DNA of 64,000 nucleotides from Candidatus Jettenia caeni (GTDB lineage: Bacteria; Planctomycetota; Brocadiia; Brocadiales; Brocadiaceae), in the NCBI GenBank assembly GCA_000296795.1, contig BAFH01000002.1, positions 1 to 64,000 on the forward strand. Reading direction: 5' to 3'. Every line of letters begins with the position of its first letter. The stretch's first letter is position 1. The position numbers and the translations under genes were made by a program. Below are positions 8,966 through 18,870 of the stretch, piece by piece. The notes beneath the pieces are model-generated. The model worked only from the letters and a program-made list of their open reading frames with translations. It was not told the DNA's origin and did not search any database.

Positions 8966-11359
8966 ATGTTTAAAGTTATAGAAAAAGCAAAGATTGCAGA
9001 ATCTACTTTTTTAATGAAAATTGATGCGCCTAAAATTGCTTTTAAGAGAAAAGCAGGACAATTCGTTATGCTTCGTATAGACGAAATGGGTGAGAGAATA
9101 CCTTTAACGATAGCAGGCTCAGATACTATTCGTGGAACGATTACTATTATTTTTCAAGTTGTTGGTAATACAACACGTCATTTATCTAACTTAAATGCCG
9201 GTGATTATATTTTAGATGTTGTTGGCCCTTTAGGGCATCCCACACATATTGAAAATTATGGAACAGCTGTCTGTATTGGAGGCGGTTTAGGAATTGCCCT
9301 GGTAATGCCAATTGCTCAGGCTCTCCACGAAGCAGGTAATCGGGTAATATCGATTATTAGTGCAAGGAATAAAGACCTTTTGATTTGTGAAAAAGAGATG
9401 CAGGCATGCAGCAATGAATTTATGATTGCAACTGATGATGGTTCAAAAGGTTCAAAAGGATTTCCTACTCAAATATTACAAGAATTAATTAATAAAGGAA
9501 CAAAGATTGATATCGTATTTGCAGTAGGGCCTGTGCCTCTCATGGGTGCAGTTAGCAAACTTACAAAACCTTATAATCTCAAAACAATTGTAAGTCTTAA
9601 TCCGATTATGGTGGATGGAACAGGCATGTGCGGCGGTTGCAGGGTACTCATAGATAATAAGCCTCAGTTTGTTTGTGTAGATGGTCCGGAATTTGACGGA
9701 CATCAGGTAAACTACGATAATTTAGTGCAGCGTTTAAAAACATATATCAGCAATGACGGAGATCCGCGGGTGCAAAATGTAAGTAAAGACAGCACCTGTT
9801 GGAAGCCGCCCGAAGAGCGTTCGGGTACAGCACACAAAGTCCATGCCTCCATGCATGCTACGGAAGGACATGCTGTTATAGATCAATTGGCAGAAGGCCT
9901 TTCAGGTGCAGGAACAAGTGCTGAAAAAACCGGTGCAAAAAAAATGGGAGCTATCCCGCGACAAAAGATGCCTGAACAAGATCCGGTAAACAGGGTAAAA
10001 AATTTTGAGGAGGTACCCTATGGATATACACCAGAAATGGCACGCCAAGAGGCGTTACGATGTTTGCAGTGCAAAAAACCTCTTTGCCGTGACGGATGTC
10101 CGGTAAGCATAGATATCCCCGGATTCATCAAACTCATTGCAGAAGGAGATTTTTTAGCTGCGGCACGCAAGATTAAAGAAACAAATGCACTGCCAGCAGT
10201 TTGCGGACGGGTATGTCCCCAGGAGGATCAATGCGAAAAGGTTTGTATTATAGGCAAGAAGTTTAAACCCGTGGCAATTGGAAATCTGGAACGTTTTGTT
10301 GCCGATTACGAAAGAAATCATAATGCAGTAACTATACCAGAATTACCTGCAAAAACAGGTTATAAAGTAGCGATTGTAGGCGGAGGTCCTGCTGGGCTTG
10401 CTTGTGCAGGTGAACTCATAAAGATGGGACACGATGTAACCATATTCGAAGCATTACATAAAACCGGCGGAGTTTTAGTCTATGGTATACCTGAATTCAG
10501 ATTACCAAAGGCTATCGTAGAATCAGAGGTCGAGTACCTCAGGAAATTAGGAGTCAAAATTGAAGTGAATGCCGTTATTGGAAAGGTACAAACGGTAGAT
10601 GAATTATTAGAGAATGGCTTTGATGCTATTTTCGTCGGTACCGGTGCTGGCTTGCCTATGTTCATGGGGATCCCGGGAGAAAATATGAATGGCGTGTACT
10701 CAGCAAATGAATATCTCACCCGGGTTAATTTAATGAAGGCTTACAATTCTCAATACTCAACACCAATCGCCATGCGGAAAAATGTAGCCGTAATTGGCGC
10801 AGGAAACGTCGCCATGGATGCAGCCAGAACGGCACTTCGCCTTGGCGCTGAAAATGTATATGTCGTTTATAGAAGATCGAGAGATGAAATGCCTGCAAGG
10901 GTAGATGAAATTCATCATGGTGAAGAAGAGGGATTACAATTTAGATTCTTAACCAATCCGATAAAAATTCTCGGTGATGAAAAAGGATGGGTGAGTGGTC
11001 TTGAATGTGTGAAAATGGAACTGGGCGAACCCGATGATTCAGGCAGAAGGCGTCCCATTCCGGTAAAGGGATCGGAATTTGTATTGAACGTTGAATGTGT
11101 AATTATGGCTATTGGTAATGGTCCAAATCCATTAGTTCCATCCACTACACCTGATTTACAAGTAAATAAATGGGGCAATATTGTAGCAGACATAGAAACC
11201 TGTAAAACAAATAAAGAAGGTGTTTTTGCTGGTGGGGATATTGTAACAGGCGCTGCAACGGTTATTCTTGCTATGGGTGCGGGAAAGAAAGCTGCAAAGG
11301 CAATTGACGAATACATAAGGTCAAAAAAATCCAACACGGTAACAAGCTGTTGTAAATAA
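8966..11359 (+). CDS. Fused ferredoxin-NADP reductase-type subunit and GltD-like NAD(P)H oxidoreductase (NfnAB/SudBA-like)
   Basis: This 797-residue protein joins two normally separate subunits. Residues 1 to about 265 are an FNR/PyrK-type module: an FAD region, NAD-binding GGGLGIALVMP, and a 2Fe-2S site with C222, C225 and C237 in MCGGCRV...FVCVDG. A linker of about 70 residues follows. Residues 345-797 are a glutamate-synthase small-subunit module. It has two 4Fe-4S cysteine clusters (C366/369/374/378 and C413/417/423/427), FAD site GGGPAGLA and NADP site GAGNVAMDAAR. Homologues are NADH-dependent ferredoxin:NADP oxidoreductase (Nfn) or sulfide dehydrogenase; GltD-type glutamate synthesis is also possible. 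It is followed at 3 bases by thiS. Which electron donor it uses is not decided by sequence. Confidence 0.88.
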   Translation: MFKVIEKAKIAESTFLMKIDAPKIAFKRKAGQFVMLRIDEMGERIPLTIAGSDTIRGTITIIFQVVGNTTRHLSNLNAGDYILDVVGPLGHPTHIENYGTAVCIGGGLGIALVMPIAQALHEAGNRVISIISARNKDLLICEKEMQACSNEFMIATDDGSKGSKGFPTQILQELINKGTKIDIVFAVGPVPLMGAVSKLTKPYNLKTIVSLNPIMVDGTGMCGGCRVLIDNKPQFVCVDGPEFDGHQVNYDNLVQRLKTYISNDGDPRVQNVSKDSTCWKPPEERSGTAHKVHASMHATEGHAVIDQLAEGLSGAGTSAEKTGAKKMGAIPRQKMPEQDPVNRVKNFEEVPYGYTPEMARQEALRCLQCKKPLCRDGCPVSIDIPGFIKLIAEGDFLAAARKIKETNALPAVCGRVCPQEDQCEKVCIIGKKFKPVAIGNLERFVADYERNHNAVTIPELPAKTGYKVAIVGGGPAGLACAGELIKMGHDVTIFEALHKTGGVLVYGIPEFRLPKAIVESEVEYLRKLGVKIEVNAVIGKVQTVDELLENGFDAIFVGTGAGLPMFMGIPGENMNGVYSANEYLTRVNLMKAYNSQYSTPIAMRKNVAVIGAGNVAMDAARTALRLGAENVYVVYRRSRDEMPARVDEIHHGEEEGLQFRFLTNPIKILGDEKGWVSGLECVKMELGEPDDSGRRRPIPVKGSEFVLNVECVIMAIGNGPNPLVPSTTPDLQVNKWGNIVADIETCKTNKEGVFAGGDIVTGAATVILAMGAGKKAAKAIDEYIRSKKSNTVTSCCK

Positions 11360-11362
11360 AAA

Positions 11363-11563
11363 ATGAAAATTACTTTAAATGGTGAATTGAAGGAGTGTGG
11401 AGAAGGAATAACTATAGAAAAATTGCTCGATTTATTTAAGATCGACAAGAATCGTGTTGCTGTAGAATTAAACTTGCACGTTATTCCAAGAAAAGAATTT
11501 TCCACATTCGTTCTCAATAATGCAGACATCCTGGAAGTGGTAACTTTTGTTGGGGGTGGTTAA
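11363..11563 (+). CDS. thiS: Sulfur carrier protein ThiS
   Basis: The 66-residue ubiquitin-like protein begins MKITLNGEL and ends in a di-glycine tail (VGGG). That tail is adenylated and then thiocarboxylated to deliver sulfur for the thiazole ring of thiamine. Internal phrases IEKLLDLF and [17 protein letters not shown] are typical of ThiS. It starts 3 bases after the oxidoreductase gene and overlaps the start of thiG, so these genes are translationally coupled. Confidence 0.92.
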   Translation: MKITLNGELKECGEGITIEKLLDLFKIDKNRVAVELNLHVIPRKEFSTFVLNNADILEVVTFVGGG

Positions 11564-12341
11564 AATCGAAAAAATAACAGAGGATACAAAACTAAAGCTT
11601 GGAAGGTATGAATTTACCTCCCGACTCTTTGTTGGCACAGGAAAATACACTTCCATGGAAGAGATGGTTAACGCTTTAGAGGCTAGCGGAACAGAAGTTG
11701 TCACCGTTGCCGTTAGAAGAGCAAAAATTAATGAATCGGTATCCCTTCTGGATTATATTGATACAAAAAAATATACGATTTTACCAAATACAGCAGGTTG
11801 TTATTCATCGGATGAGGCAATAAGAGTAGCCCGCCTGGCCCGGGAAGCTGGTTTATCTGATATGATCAAGCTGGAAGTGCTTGGTAATGAAAAAACACTG
11901 CTCCCTGATCCCATTGAGACTCTGAAAGCAACAATAACTTTAGTAAAGGAAGGGTTTACCGTACTTGTCTATACATCAGATGATCCTATCATTGCGAAGA
12001 AGCTAGAGGATGCTGGCGCCACGAGTGTTATGCCTGCCGGTGCCCCCATCGGATCAGGTCAAGGTATTTTAAATAAGAATAACATAAGAATTATTCTGGA
12101 ATCAGCAAAAGTTCCTATTATTGTTGACGCCGGTGTTGGTACGGCATCGGATGTAACAATCGCTATGGAACTTGGTTGCGAAGGAGTTTTGCTTAACACA
12201 GGAATCGCTCTTGCAAGAGATCCTGTGAACATGGCAAAGGCTATGAAATTAGCCTGTGAATCGGGAAGACTTGCATTCCTCTCCGGACGCATACCTAAAA
12301 GACTTTACGCAAAAGCGAGTAGCCCTGAGAAAGATTTTTAA
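11556..12341 (+). CDS. thiG: Thiazole synthase ThiG
   Basis: ThiG condenses deoxyxylulose 5-phosphate, dehydroglycine and ThiS-thiocarboxylate into the thiazole phosphate of thiamine. Family motifs are [52 protein letters not shown] and [11 protein letters not shown]. The chosen GTG start at 11556 overlaps the thiS stop (11561-11563); a TTG at 11547 is also in frame. About 261 residues fits the family. The catalytic lysine that forms the imine is most likely the K of DMIKLEV. Confidence 0.93.
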   Translation: MVKIEKITEDTKLKLGRYEFTSRLFVGTGKYTSMEEMVNALEASGTEVVTVAVRRAKINESVSLLDYIDTKKYTILPNTAGCYSSDEAIRVARLAREAGLSDMIKLEVLGNEKTLLPDPIETLKATITLVKEGFTVLVYTSDDPIIAKKLEDAGATSVMPAGAPIGSGQGILNKNNIRIILESAKVPIIVDAGVGTASDVTIAMELGCEGVLLNTGIALARDPVNMAKAMKLACESGRLAFLSGRIPKRLYAKASSPEKDF

Positions 12342-12418
12342 TTATCTTACCTGCCTGTATATTTCTTCTTATATCAATAAATTCCTTCACATTTTTAAAA
12401 TAATTACATGAAATCAGT

Positions 12419-13195
12419 ATGCTTACGAAACGGATTATACCATGTTTAGATGTAAAAGACGGAAGAGTAGTTAAAGGAACAAATTTTTTGAATTTAAGAG
12501 ATGCAGGAGACCCTGTTGAGATAGCAGCTTTTTACGATGCAGAAGGTGCCGATGAATTGACCTTCCTGGATATTACAGCATCTCATGAAAATAGGAATAT
12601 CATTCTTGATGTTGTAAAAAAGACTGCAGAGCAAGTATTTATGCCTTTAACTGTTGGCGGCGGTATCCGTAGTATTGATGACATCCGACAGTTATTGAAT
12701 GCAGGGGCCGATAAAGTTTCTATAAATACCGCAGCTGTTAAAAATCCTGAATTTATTACCAAAGCATCCAGACGATTTGGCAGACAGTGTATAGTGCTCG
12801 CTATTGATGCGAAAAAAGTAAAAGATAATATAAATGACAGAAAATGGGAAGTTTACATACATGGCGGGCGGACACAAACAGGATTAGATGCCATTCAATG
12901 GGCAAAAGAAGCCGAGCTGAGAGGGGCCGGTGAAATACTCTTAACAAGTATGGACTACGATGGTACAAAGAGTGGATTTGATATCGAGTTAAATAAGGCC
13001 ATATCAGAATCAGTAAATATTCCGATTATTGCATCTGGCGGGGCAGGCAAAGTAGAACATTTTTATGATGTCTTTAATGAAGGGAAGGCACATGCAGCTT
13101 TAGCAGCTTCTATCTTTCATTACAGAGAAATAACCATACAAGAAGTAAAAGAATATTTGATTAAGAGAGGTATTAAGATAAGACTTAATAGATAG
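12419..13195 (+). CDS. hisF: Imidazole glycerol phosphate synthase cyclase subunit HisF
   Basis: The 258-residue TIM-barrel protein carries the HisF signature [12 protein letters not shown] with catalytic Asp, [20 protein letters not shown], the second catalytic Asp in LAIDAKK, and [11 protein letters not shown] and [12 protein letters not shown] phosphate-binding loops. With HisH it makes imidazole glycerol phosphate and AICAR in histidine synthesis. No other his gene is next to it. It begins 77 bases after thiG and may be read from the same transcript. Confidence 0.95.
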   Translation: MLTKRIIPCLDVKDGRVVKGTNFLNLRDAGDPVEIAAFYDAEGADELTFLDITASHENRNIILDVVKKTAEQVFMPLTVGGGIRSIDDIRQLLNAGADKVSINTAAVKNPEFITKASRRFGRQCIVLAIDAKKVKDNINDRKWEVYIHGGRTQTGLDAIQWAKEAELRGAGEILLTSMDYDGTKSGFDIELNKAISESVNIPIIASGGAGKVEHFYDVFNEGKAHAALAASIFHYREITIQEVKEYLIKRGIKIRLNR

Positions 13196-13328
13196 TTATG
13201 TATTTATAATTAAAACTTACCATGGATACTTCGCAGTTAATCACTCCTTTATGATAGATTAAGTAACAAGAATCTTATTCTGGTTGAAGTGAAAAGTTTA
13301 ATTTAGTAAATAATTATTCATCGATTAA

Positions 13329-13356
13329 TTGACATTATTCATTTAGGTGATATAAT
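13329..13356 (+). promoter_or_regulatory. Sigma-70-type promoter upstream of dnaG
   Basis: A perfect -35 TTGACA (13329-13334) and a perfect -10 TATAAT (13351-13356) are separated by 16 bases. The dnaG start lies about 46 bases downstream. It probably drives dnaG and perhaps rpoD. Confidence 0.7.
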
Positions 13357-13402
13357 TTTAAGGTTTAAAAACATTATTTTAAACAATTTATCTTCCTGAT
13401 TA

Positions 13403-15181
13403 ATGATTCCACAAGAAAAGATTACAGAAATTCAGCATGCCTCAGATATTGTTCAAATCATATCAGAGTATATACACTTAAAACAAAGCGGAAGAAATTT
13501 TATTGGTTTGTGTCCCTTTCACTCAGAAAAAACACCTTCCTTTACGGTAAATCCGGAAAAAAAATTCTTTAAGTGCTTTGGATGTGGCGAAGGCGGAACG
13601 GTATTTCACTTTGTCATGAAGCAAGAAGGTATAGACTTTATCGAATCTGTAAAATTGGTAGCCTCAAAAGCACATATCAATATTGCTCACTTAATTCCCA
13701 CAAAGGCATCCTTTTCTCCTACGGAAAAGACATTCCTGCTCAACATAACTAACTTTGCCACAAAATTTTATAATAAAATCCTATTTGATAAAGAATCTGG
13801 AAGTAGTGCAAGAGCTTATTTGCAACAACGGCACATCAATAACCAATCTATCAAGACTTTCTGTCTCGGCTATGCCCCTAACAGTTGGGATGCATTAATA
13901 AAAACATGTAAAGAACGTAATATTCCAAATAAATTGTTAGAAAAAGTCGGTCTAGTCATACAAAAAAAAGAGGGAAATGGGTATTACGACCGATTTCGCA
14001 ATAGATTAATATTTCCTATATTAGATATAAAAAAGCAAGTTATCGGTTTTGGGGGAAGGACATTAGATGATACAACTCCCAAATATCTCAATTCGCCAGA
14101 AACTGTTCTTTTCAATAAAAGTAATGTACTTTATGGCATCGATATTGCTAAAAATGCTATTTTGAAACAGCATCGAGTGATACTTATGGAAGGATACACA
14201 GATGTAATCATGGCACATCAATATGGCATTGAGTGGTCTGTTGCAGTATTGGGAACAGCTATATCAAAACAACATCTCAGACATTTAAGGCAATATTGCA
14301 ATCAGGTAATCCTCCTCTTAGATTCAGATATCGCAGGTTGGAAATCTTCTGATAGAAGTTTAGATATTTTCATAGAAGAAGAATTTGATGTGAAAATTGC
14401 CCAGTTGCCCAAAGACCACGACCCTTGTGATTTCCTTGTGTCAGAAGGTGTCGAAAAATTTCTGACATATATTAATAACGCGACGGATTTTTTTAGCTAC
14501 AAGGTTAAGATGGCTGCATCTAAGTGGGATATATCAACCATTCATGGAAAGGCAAATGCCATTAATGATGTCCTTGCCACAGCAATGAAAATGCCCGATA
14601 TTATCAAACGCAATTTACTCATTAAAAGAATTGCAGAGGAAATGTCTATAGATGAGGCTACTTTGCGAATTCAACAGAAAAAATTTAATAAAGTTACTGC
14701 TTCCATAAGGAATAAGCAAGTTGCTGAACAAAGATTAGACGCTTCTTCAAGGGCGGAACGAGAACTTTTGTATCTCATGTTATCGTGTAATGATCTTATC
14801 CCCAGAGTAGTAGAAGAAATAGGCCTGGAAGAATTTAGTAATAAAGACTTTTCAAAGATTGCTCAGAAGATGGTTGCGCTATACTATCAAAACAATGTTG
14901 TACATGATCAAGATATACTCTATGCAATTGATGATGAAACATTGAATAAGATATGTATGGATATTGTAACAACAAAAGAATTTCAGGATATTACAAATCA
15001 TAAAGAGAGGTTAGAGGCATATGTAGTTTTTTTTAAGAAACAAAACAGCAAGAAAGATATTCACCAAACAAAGAAGAAAATGTTAGAAATCGTTAAGGCT
15101 GGCAGTAACGAGAAAGATATTGTCATGTTGTTAGAAGAATTTCACAAAAAAAGTAGAAATATCCATACCTTAAAAAAATAA
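13403..15181 (+). CDS. dnaG: DNA primase DnaG
   Basis: The 592-residue primase makes RNA primers at the replication fork. The CHC2 zinc-binding domain contains LCPFHSEKTPSF and KCFGCGEGG. A catalytic core and a Toprim fold follow (phrases FPILDIKKQVIGFGGR, LMEGYTDVIMAHQYG, LLLDSDIAGWKSSDRS). The C-terminal 130 residues are the DnaB-interaction domain. Length is typical. It is the first gene of a dnaG-rpoD arrangement, the classic macromolecular-synthesis operon, here without rpsU. Confidence 0.96.
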   Translation: MIPQEKITEIQHASDIVQIISEYIHLKQSGRNFIGLCPFHSEKTPSFTVNPEKKFFKCFGCGEGGTVFHFVMKQEGIDFIESVKLVASKAHINIAHLIPTKASFSPTEKTFLLNITNFATKFYNKILFDKESGSSARAYLQQRHINNQSIKTFCLGYAPNSWDALIKTCKERNIPNKLLEKVGLVIQKKEGNGYYDRFRNRLIFPILDIKKQVIGFGGRTLDDTTPKYLNSPETVLFNKSNVLYGIDIAKNAILKQHRVILMEGYTDVIMAHQYGIEWSVAVLGTAISKQHLRHLRQYCNQVILLLDSDIAGWKSSDRSLDIFIEEEFDVKIAQLPKDHDPCDFLVSEGVEKFLTYINNATDFFSYKVKMAASKWDISTIHGKANAINDVLATAMKMPDIIKRNLLIKRIAEEMSIDEATLRIQQKKFNKVTASIRNKQVAEQRLDASSRAERELLYLMLSCNDLIPRVVEEIGLEEFSNKDFSKIAQKMVALYYQNNVVHDQDILYAIDDETLNKICMDIVTTKEFQDITNHKERLEAYVVFFKKQNSKKDIHQTKKKMLEIVKAGSNEKDIVMLLEEFHKKSRNIHTLKK

Positions 15182-15300
15182 GGTCTATATCTAAAGTTGT
15201 TTTTGTGATACTTAATGAGAGATAGATTGAGATAAAGACGATAAAGATTAATCATCTCCATTTACATAAATAATATTGTTAAGGGGGGTCTATCTTTAAT

Positions 15301-16953
15301 ATGGAAAATTTAAATCAAAAAATCAAACACCTTGTACAAAAAGGTAAAGAAAAGGGCTATTTAACCTACGAAGAATTGAACGATATGCTGCCCGACGATG
15401 CAGATATTTCTCCTGAAAAGATTGATGATATTTTGATGATGCTCGATGAGTTGGGAATTGATTTAATTGATGAAACAGATATAGAGGCTCGCGATACCGC
15501 TGACGCTGAAGAAGCAGAGGTCTTTCCAGAAGTAGATTTGGAATTTGGTGAAGTTCCGACAATTACAGAAAAGATAGACGATCCCGTCCGTATGTATCTT
15601 ACCCAAATGGGAGAGATTCCCTTACTTACGAGAGAAGAAGAGATCATGCTGGCAAAAAAGATCGAAATTACGAGAAAGAGATTCCTGAAGAAGGTACTGC
15701 ACTCCGATCTATCTTTGGCAACGTGTTTAAGAATATTGGAAGATGTAAATAATGGTGAACTCTCGTTTGATCGTACCCTAAAAGTCAACACGATGGTCGA
15801 TAATGGTAAAGATGAAATTTTAGAACAGTTTCCAAAAAACGCTAAGATTTTAAAGACTATTCTTCAAAAGAATAAAGAGGATTATTTCCTTACCAAACGA
15901 AAACAAATTTCTGAAAAAGAAAGGATAAAACTGCTTCGAACAATCCGGAATAGAAGGCGAAAGGGAATTGATCTCCTTGAGGAAATCAATATTCGCACAA
16001 AACGAATACAACCGATGATGAAAAGACTCCAAGAGATTGTTTTTGAAATGAGTGACTTAGAGATACAAATCATGGAATGTAAACCACGCCCTAAGTCTAA
16101 TGGCCGCCATAAAGAATTGGAGATCCAATACGAAAATCTGGAGAGTATGGTTTTAGAATCACCTACCAGACTAAAGCGCCGTGTGGAGTCTATTGAAAAT
16201 ATCTATAGGGAGCATGAGGCTGCCAAGAGAAAACTTTCTGGTGCAAATCTAAGGCTGGTTGTAAGTATTGCTAAAAAATACAGAAATCGTGGCTTGAGTT
16301 TTTTAGATTTAATCCAGGAAGGTAATACGGGTCTTATGCGCGCAGTAGATAAGTACGAGTATCGAAGAGGTTATAAATTCAGCACCTACGCTACATGGTG
16401 GATACGTCAGGCGATTACCCGTTCGATTGCTGACCAGGCAAGAACGATACGCATCCCCGTTCACATGATTGAAACCATGAGCAAAATTAGAAATGTTTCG
16501 AAAAAGCTTTTACAAGAAAAAGGTCGTGAACCGACAATAGAGGAAATTTCTAAAGAGGTAAAGATTACTGTAGAAGAGGCAAGGCGGGTTCTTAAGATAT
16601 CCCGACATCAAATATCTTTAGATAGACCAGTTGGTGAAAGCGAAGACAGTTCATTTGGTGATTTTATTGAAGATGAAAAGGCAGAATCTCCTGTATCTGC
16701 AGCAACTCAGGAGATGTTAAAAGATAAAATTGAAAGCGTATTGGAAACATTGACCTATCGTGAGAGAGAAATCATTAAACTGAGATACGGTATAGGGGAT
16801 GGATACACCTATACTTTAGAAGAAGTTGGCAAGATATTTAAGGTCACAAGGGAAAGGGTAAGACAAATCGAGGCAAAAGCCGTACGAAAATTGCAACATC
16901 CGATCAGAAGCCGGAAGCTCGAAGGATTCCTTGATGGAATTGGTAGTTATTAA
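15301..16953 (+). CDS. rpoD: RNA polymerase primary sigma factor RpoD (sigma-70)
   Basis: The 550-residue protein has an acidic region 1.1, region 1.2 ([20 protein letters not shown]), a variable non-conserved region, region 2 ([20 protein letters not shown] then [17 protein letters not shown]), region 3 and region 4 ([31 protein letters not shown]). It directs housekeeping transcription. An AAGGGGGGTC stretch upstream serves as ribosome binding site. It follows dnaG at 119 bases. Confidence 0.97.
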   Translation: MENLNQKIKHLVQKGKEKGYLTYEELNDMLPDDADISPEKIDDILMMLDELGIDLIDETDIEARDTADAEEAEVFPEVDLEFGEVPTITEKIDDPVRMYLTQMGEIPLLTREEEIMLAKKIEITRKRFLKKVLHSDLSLATCLRILEDVNNGELSFDRTLKVNTMVDNGKDEILEQFPKNAKILKTILQKNKEDYFLTKRKQISEKERIKLLRTIRNRRRKGIDLLEEINIRTKRIQPMMKRLQEIVFEMSDLEIQIMECKPRPKSNGRHKELEIQYENLESMVLESPTRLKRRVESIENIYREHEAAKRKLSGANLRLVVSIAKKYRNRGLSFLDLIQEGNTGLMRAVDKYEYRRGYKFSTYATWWIRQAITRSIADQARTIRIPVHMIETMSKIRNVSKKLLQEKGREPTIEEISKEVKITVEEARRVLKISRHQISLDRPVGESEDSSFGDFIEDEKAESPVSAATQEMLKDKIESVLETLTYREREIIKLRYGIGDGYTYTLEEVGKIFKVTRERVRQIEAKAVRKLQHPIRSRKLEGFLDGIGSY

Positions 16954-17008
16954 CCGTTAGTAGCTTATCTGATTTTGTTATAAGTGAAATTATTTTAAAG
17001 AGGAATCT

Positions 17009-17725
17009 ATGAACGAGAGGATAGCGGTACTTCGGAACTTGCAATCAATAGATACAAAGTTAAAAAGATTGGAAGGCGATAAACTCTACAGGAGCTACGA
17101 TGTTCAGAAAAAACAAAATCAAATTCAACAAGAGAGGGAAAAGTTATCAAAAATCAGTGAAGAGGTAAAAACAGCTCAAAAAGATATTAATATTAAAGAG
17201 CTTGACTTAAGAAGTATAGAAGCAGATATCAATAAATTACGAATTCAGATGAATCAGGTCAAAACAAATAAAGAATATAGCGCAATGAAGACTGAGATTG
17301 GAGGAAAGGAAGCTGACAAATCGGTTTTAGAAGATGAAATCTTGCGTATGATGGAAAAATATGAAGAAACGCAGGGAAGATACAAGTCTTCGGAAAAAGA
17401 AATTCAGCAGGAGGAATTAGAATTAAAGGATCTTCAAAAACGAGTAGAAGACGATTTACAGTTAATAGAAGATGAAATCACCAAACTCAAGAAAAAGCGG
17501 AGTGAATACACAGCCTTGGCAGATAGTGAAGCTTTACAGCATTATAGTAGACTAGTAGGTCACAAAGATGCTGTAGCTATTGTGAACGTTGTGAATAAAG
17601 TTTGTCAAGGTTGCTTCATGTCTATAACATCACAGACGCTTAATCAACTTTTATCTGGTAAAGATCTCACCTTTTGTCATAGTTGCGGCCGGATCTTATA
17701 TCTGGATAACAGCAATGAAGAATGA
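17009..17725 (+). CDS. Coiled-coil protein with C-terminal C4 zinc ribbon (CdsZ-like)
   Basis: The 238-residue protein is almost entirely a charged coiled coil over residues 1-175. It ends in a zinc ribbon with two Cys pairs, CQGC and CHSC, separated by a region containing SITSQTLNQLL. This family (often annotated as a C4-type zinc ribbon domain protein) is found next to rnpB or RNase H genes in many bacteria. CdsZ is proposed to act in translation or RNA metabolism. The stop codon is 5 bases before the RNase P RNA, so both are probably on one transcript. Exact role unknown. Confidence 0.85.
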   Translation: MNERIAVLRNLQSIDTKLKRLEGDKLYRSYDVQKKQNQIQQEREKLSKISEEVKTAQKDINIKELDLRSIEADINKLRIQMNQVKTNKEYSAMKTEIGGKEADKSVLEDEILRMMEKYEETQGRYKSSEKEIQQEELELKDLQKRVEDDLQLIEDEITKLKKKRSEYTALADSEALQHYSRLVGHKDAVAIVNVVNKVCQGCFMSITSQTLNQLLSGKDLTFCHSCGRILYLDNSNEE

Positions 17726-17730
17726 GGATG

Positions 17731-18099
17731 AAGTAGACAAGGTGGTCGCCGGTTCTCATACTTGTAAAAGAGAACGGGAGGAAAGTCCGAGCTCCATAGG
17801 ACACAGTGCTCCGTAACCCGGAGTCTTGGTAACAAGAAGGAAAGTGCAACAGAAAATATACCGTCCACGTATAGGTGGATAAGGGTGAAATGGTGGGGTC
17901 GTTTACGACTTAATGTAAGAGCCCACCGCTTCAATGGCGACATTGGAGGCATGGCAAACCCCACTGGGAGAAAGGCTAAATAGGGAGGGATGAAGTGGTC
18001 CGCTTCGTTATTACCTCTGGGTAAGCCGTTAGAACCTGCTGGCAACAGCAGGTCTAGATAAATGATCACCCACGACAAAACTCGGCTTATTGTCTACTT
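17731..18099 (+). ncRNA. rnpB: RNase P RNA, bacterial type A
   Basis: The P1 helix is formed by AAGTAGACAA (17731-17740) and TTGTCTACTT (18090-18099). Conserved core elements are present: GAGGAAAGTCCGAGCTCC near 17779, ACAGAAA.TACCG near 17849, GGATAAGGGTGAAA near 17877 and the 3' segment with TAGATAAATGATC. It is the catalytic subunit that matures tRNA 5' ends. It is followed at once by a rho-independent terminator. Confidence 0.96.
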
Positions 18100-18106
18100 A
18101 AAGCAA

Positions 18107-18145
18107 ATTCCCTCCGATAATGTGAATTACCGGAGGGAATTTTTT
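18107..18145 (+). terminator. Rho-independent terminator of rnpB
   Basis: ATTCCCTCCG (18107-18116) pairs perfectly with CGGAGGGAAT (18131-18140), followed by a run of T. The T run overlaps the 3' end of a convergent small ORF. Confidence 0.85.
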
Positions 18146-18239
18146 ATTTCTTCTTTTCTTTTTTTACCTCTTTTTCTTTTCCTGATTCTTCCGTCTTTTT
18201 CTTTACGGTCGGGTTATGTTTCGCACATGTTGTGCACAT
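18144..18239 (-). CDS. Small Cys-pair, lysine-rich protein (31 aa)
   Basis: An ATG at 18239 is preceded at a normal distance by AAAGGAGA, a strong ribosome binding site. It opens a 31-codon frame starting MCTTCAKHNP with a CxxC pair and ending in a tail made almost wholly of Lys and Glu. It is convergent with rnpB. I do not recognise a family. The CxxC could bind metal and the tail could bind nucleic acid, but that is speculation. Support is the ribosome binding site and clean start and stop. Confidence 0.5.
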   Translation of the reverse strand: MCTTCAKHNPTVKKKTEESGKEKEVKKEKKK

Positions 18240-18312
18240 AAGCGTCTCCTTTCAAAAATGCAATCGCTAAGATAAAATACGGTTAATGGCTCTTTATTGA
18301 GAAAGATCTACT

Positions 18313-18831
18313 CTATGATAGTGCGAGGATTCGGCGCTTATCATATAAAAATTTATCGTAGCTGCTCGAATTTAATTCTATACGAAAGGCTGATGAAGTT
18401 AGCGTAGGATTTGCACGTGCCGTAATAATAATAGCATCCTGATCTATGCCAAGCTGTGGATAATCCCAGAATCATCATTGTTCTTGAAGTTTACATCAAC
18501 ATTATAAATAAAGAACGCACCCTCAGGATTTTCTGGTCTGGAAACTGCAATAAATTGACGTTGTACGGTAGCTGATTCTTCAAACGCTTCAGCTATAATC
18601 ACCCAGCGATTCCATGTTTGAATGGGATTTTTATTGCCTTAGGCACTTTACCAAACGCTAAAAGAACACAGTCTCCGCTAACTGCATATCCTTTGGGGTT
18701 CTTAGGAATGCCGGCCTAACTTTAATGGTAGCCGCCGGAGTTAATCTTTCAGCTTTGACTGCCGCATGGATACCCCCTACAAGTGTTAAAGCAAACTGCA
18801 TAATCAAGAATGCTTTAAATACCTCCCGCAT
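18313..18831 (-). pseudogene. Frameshifted remnant of a secreted protein
   Basis: A good ribosome binding site (AAAGGAGAGG) and ATG at 18831 begin a signal peptide (FLIMQFALTLVGGIHAA). The frame stops after 57 codons. Coherent coding continues in other frames: first GYAVSGDCVLLAFGKVPK, then WNRWVIIAEAFEES through FIYNVDVNFKNND, then YPQLGIDQDAIIITA to the stop near 18313. At least three frameshifts are needed to join them. The last phrase resembles a recurring motif of large extracellular proteins of planctomycetes and other bacteria. The intact parent protein would be about 170 residues or longer. No function is assigned. Confidence 0.75.
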
Positions 18832-18870
18832 AAAACGCCCCTCTCCTTTCCAGATTTGTACTCCTAAAAG

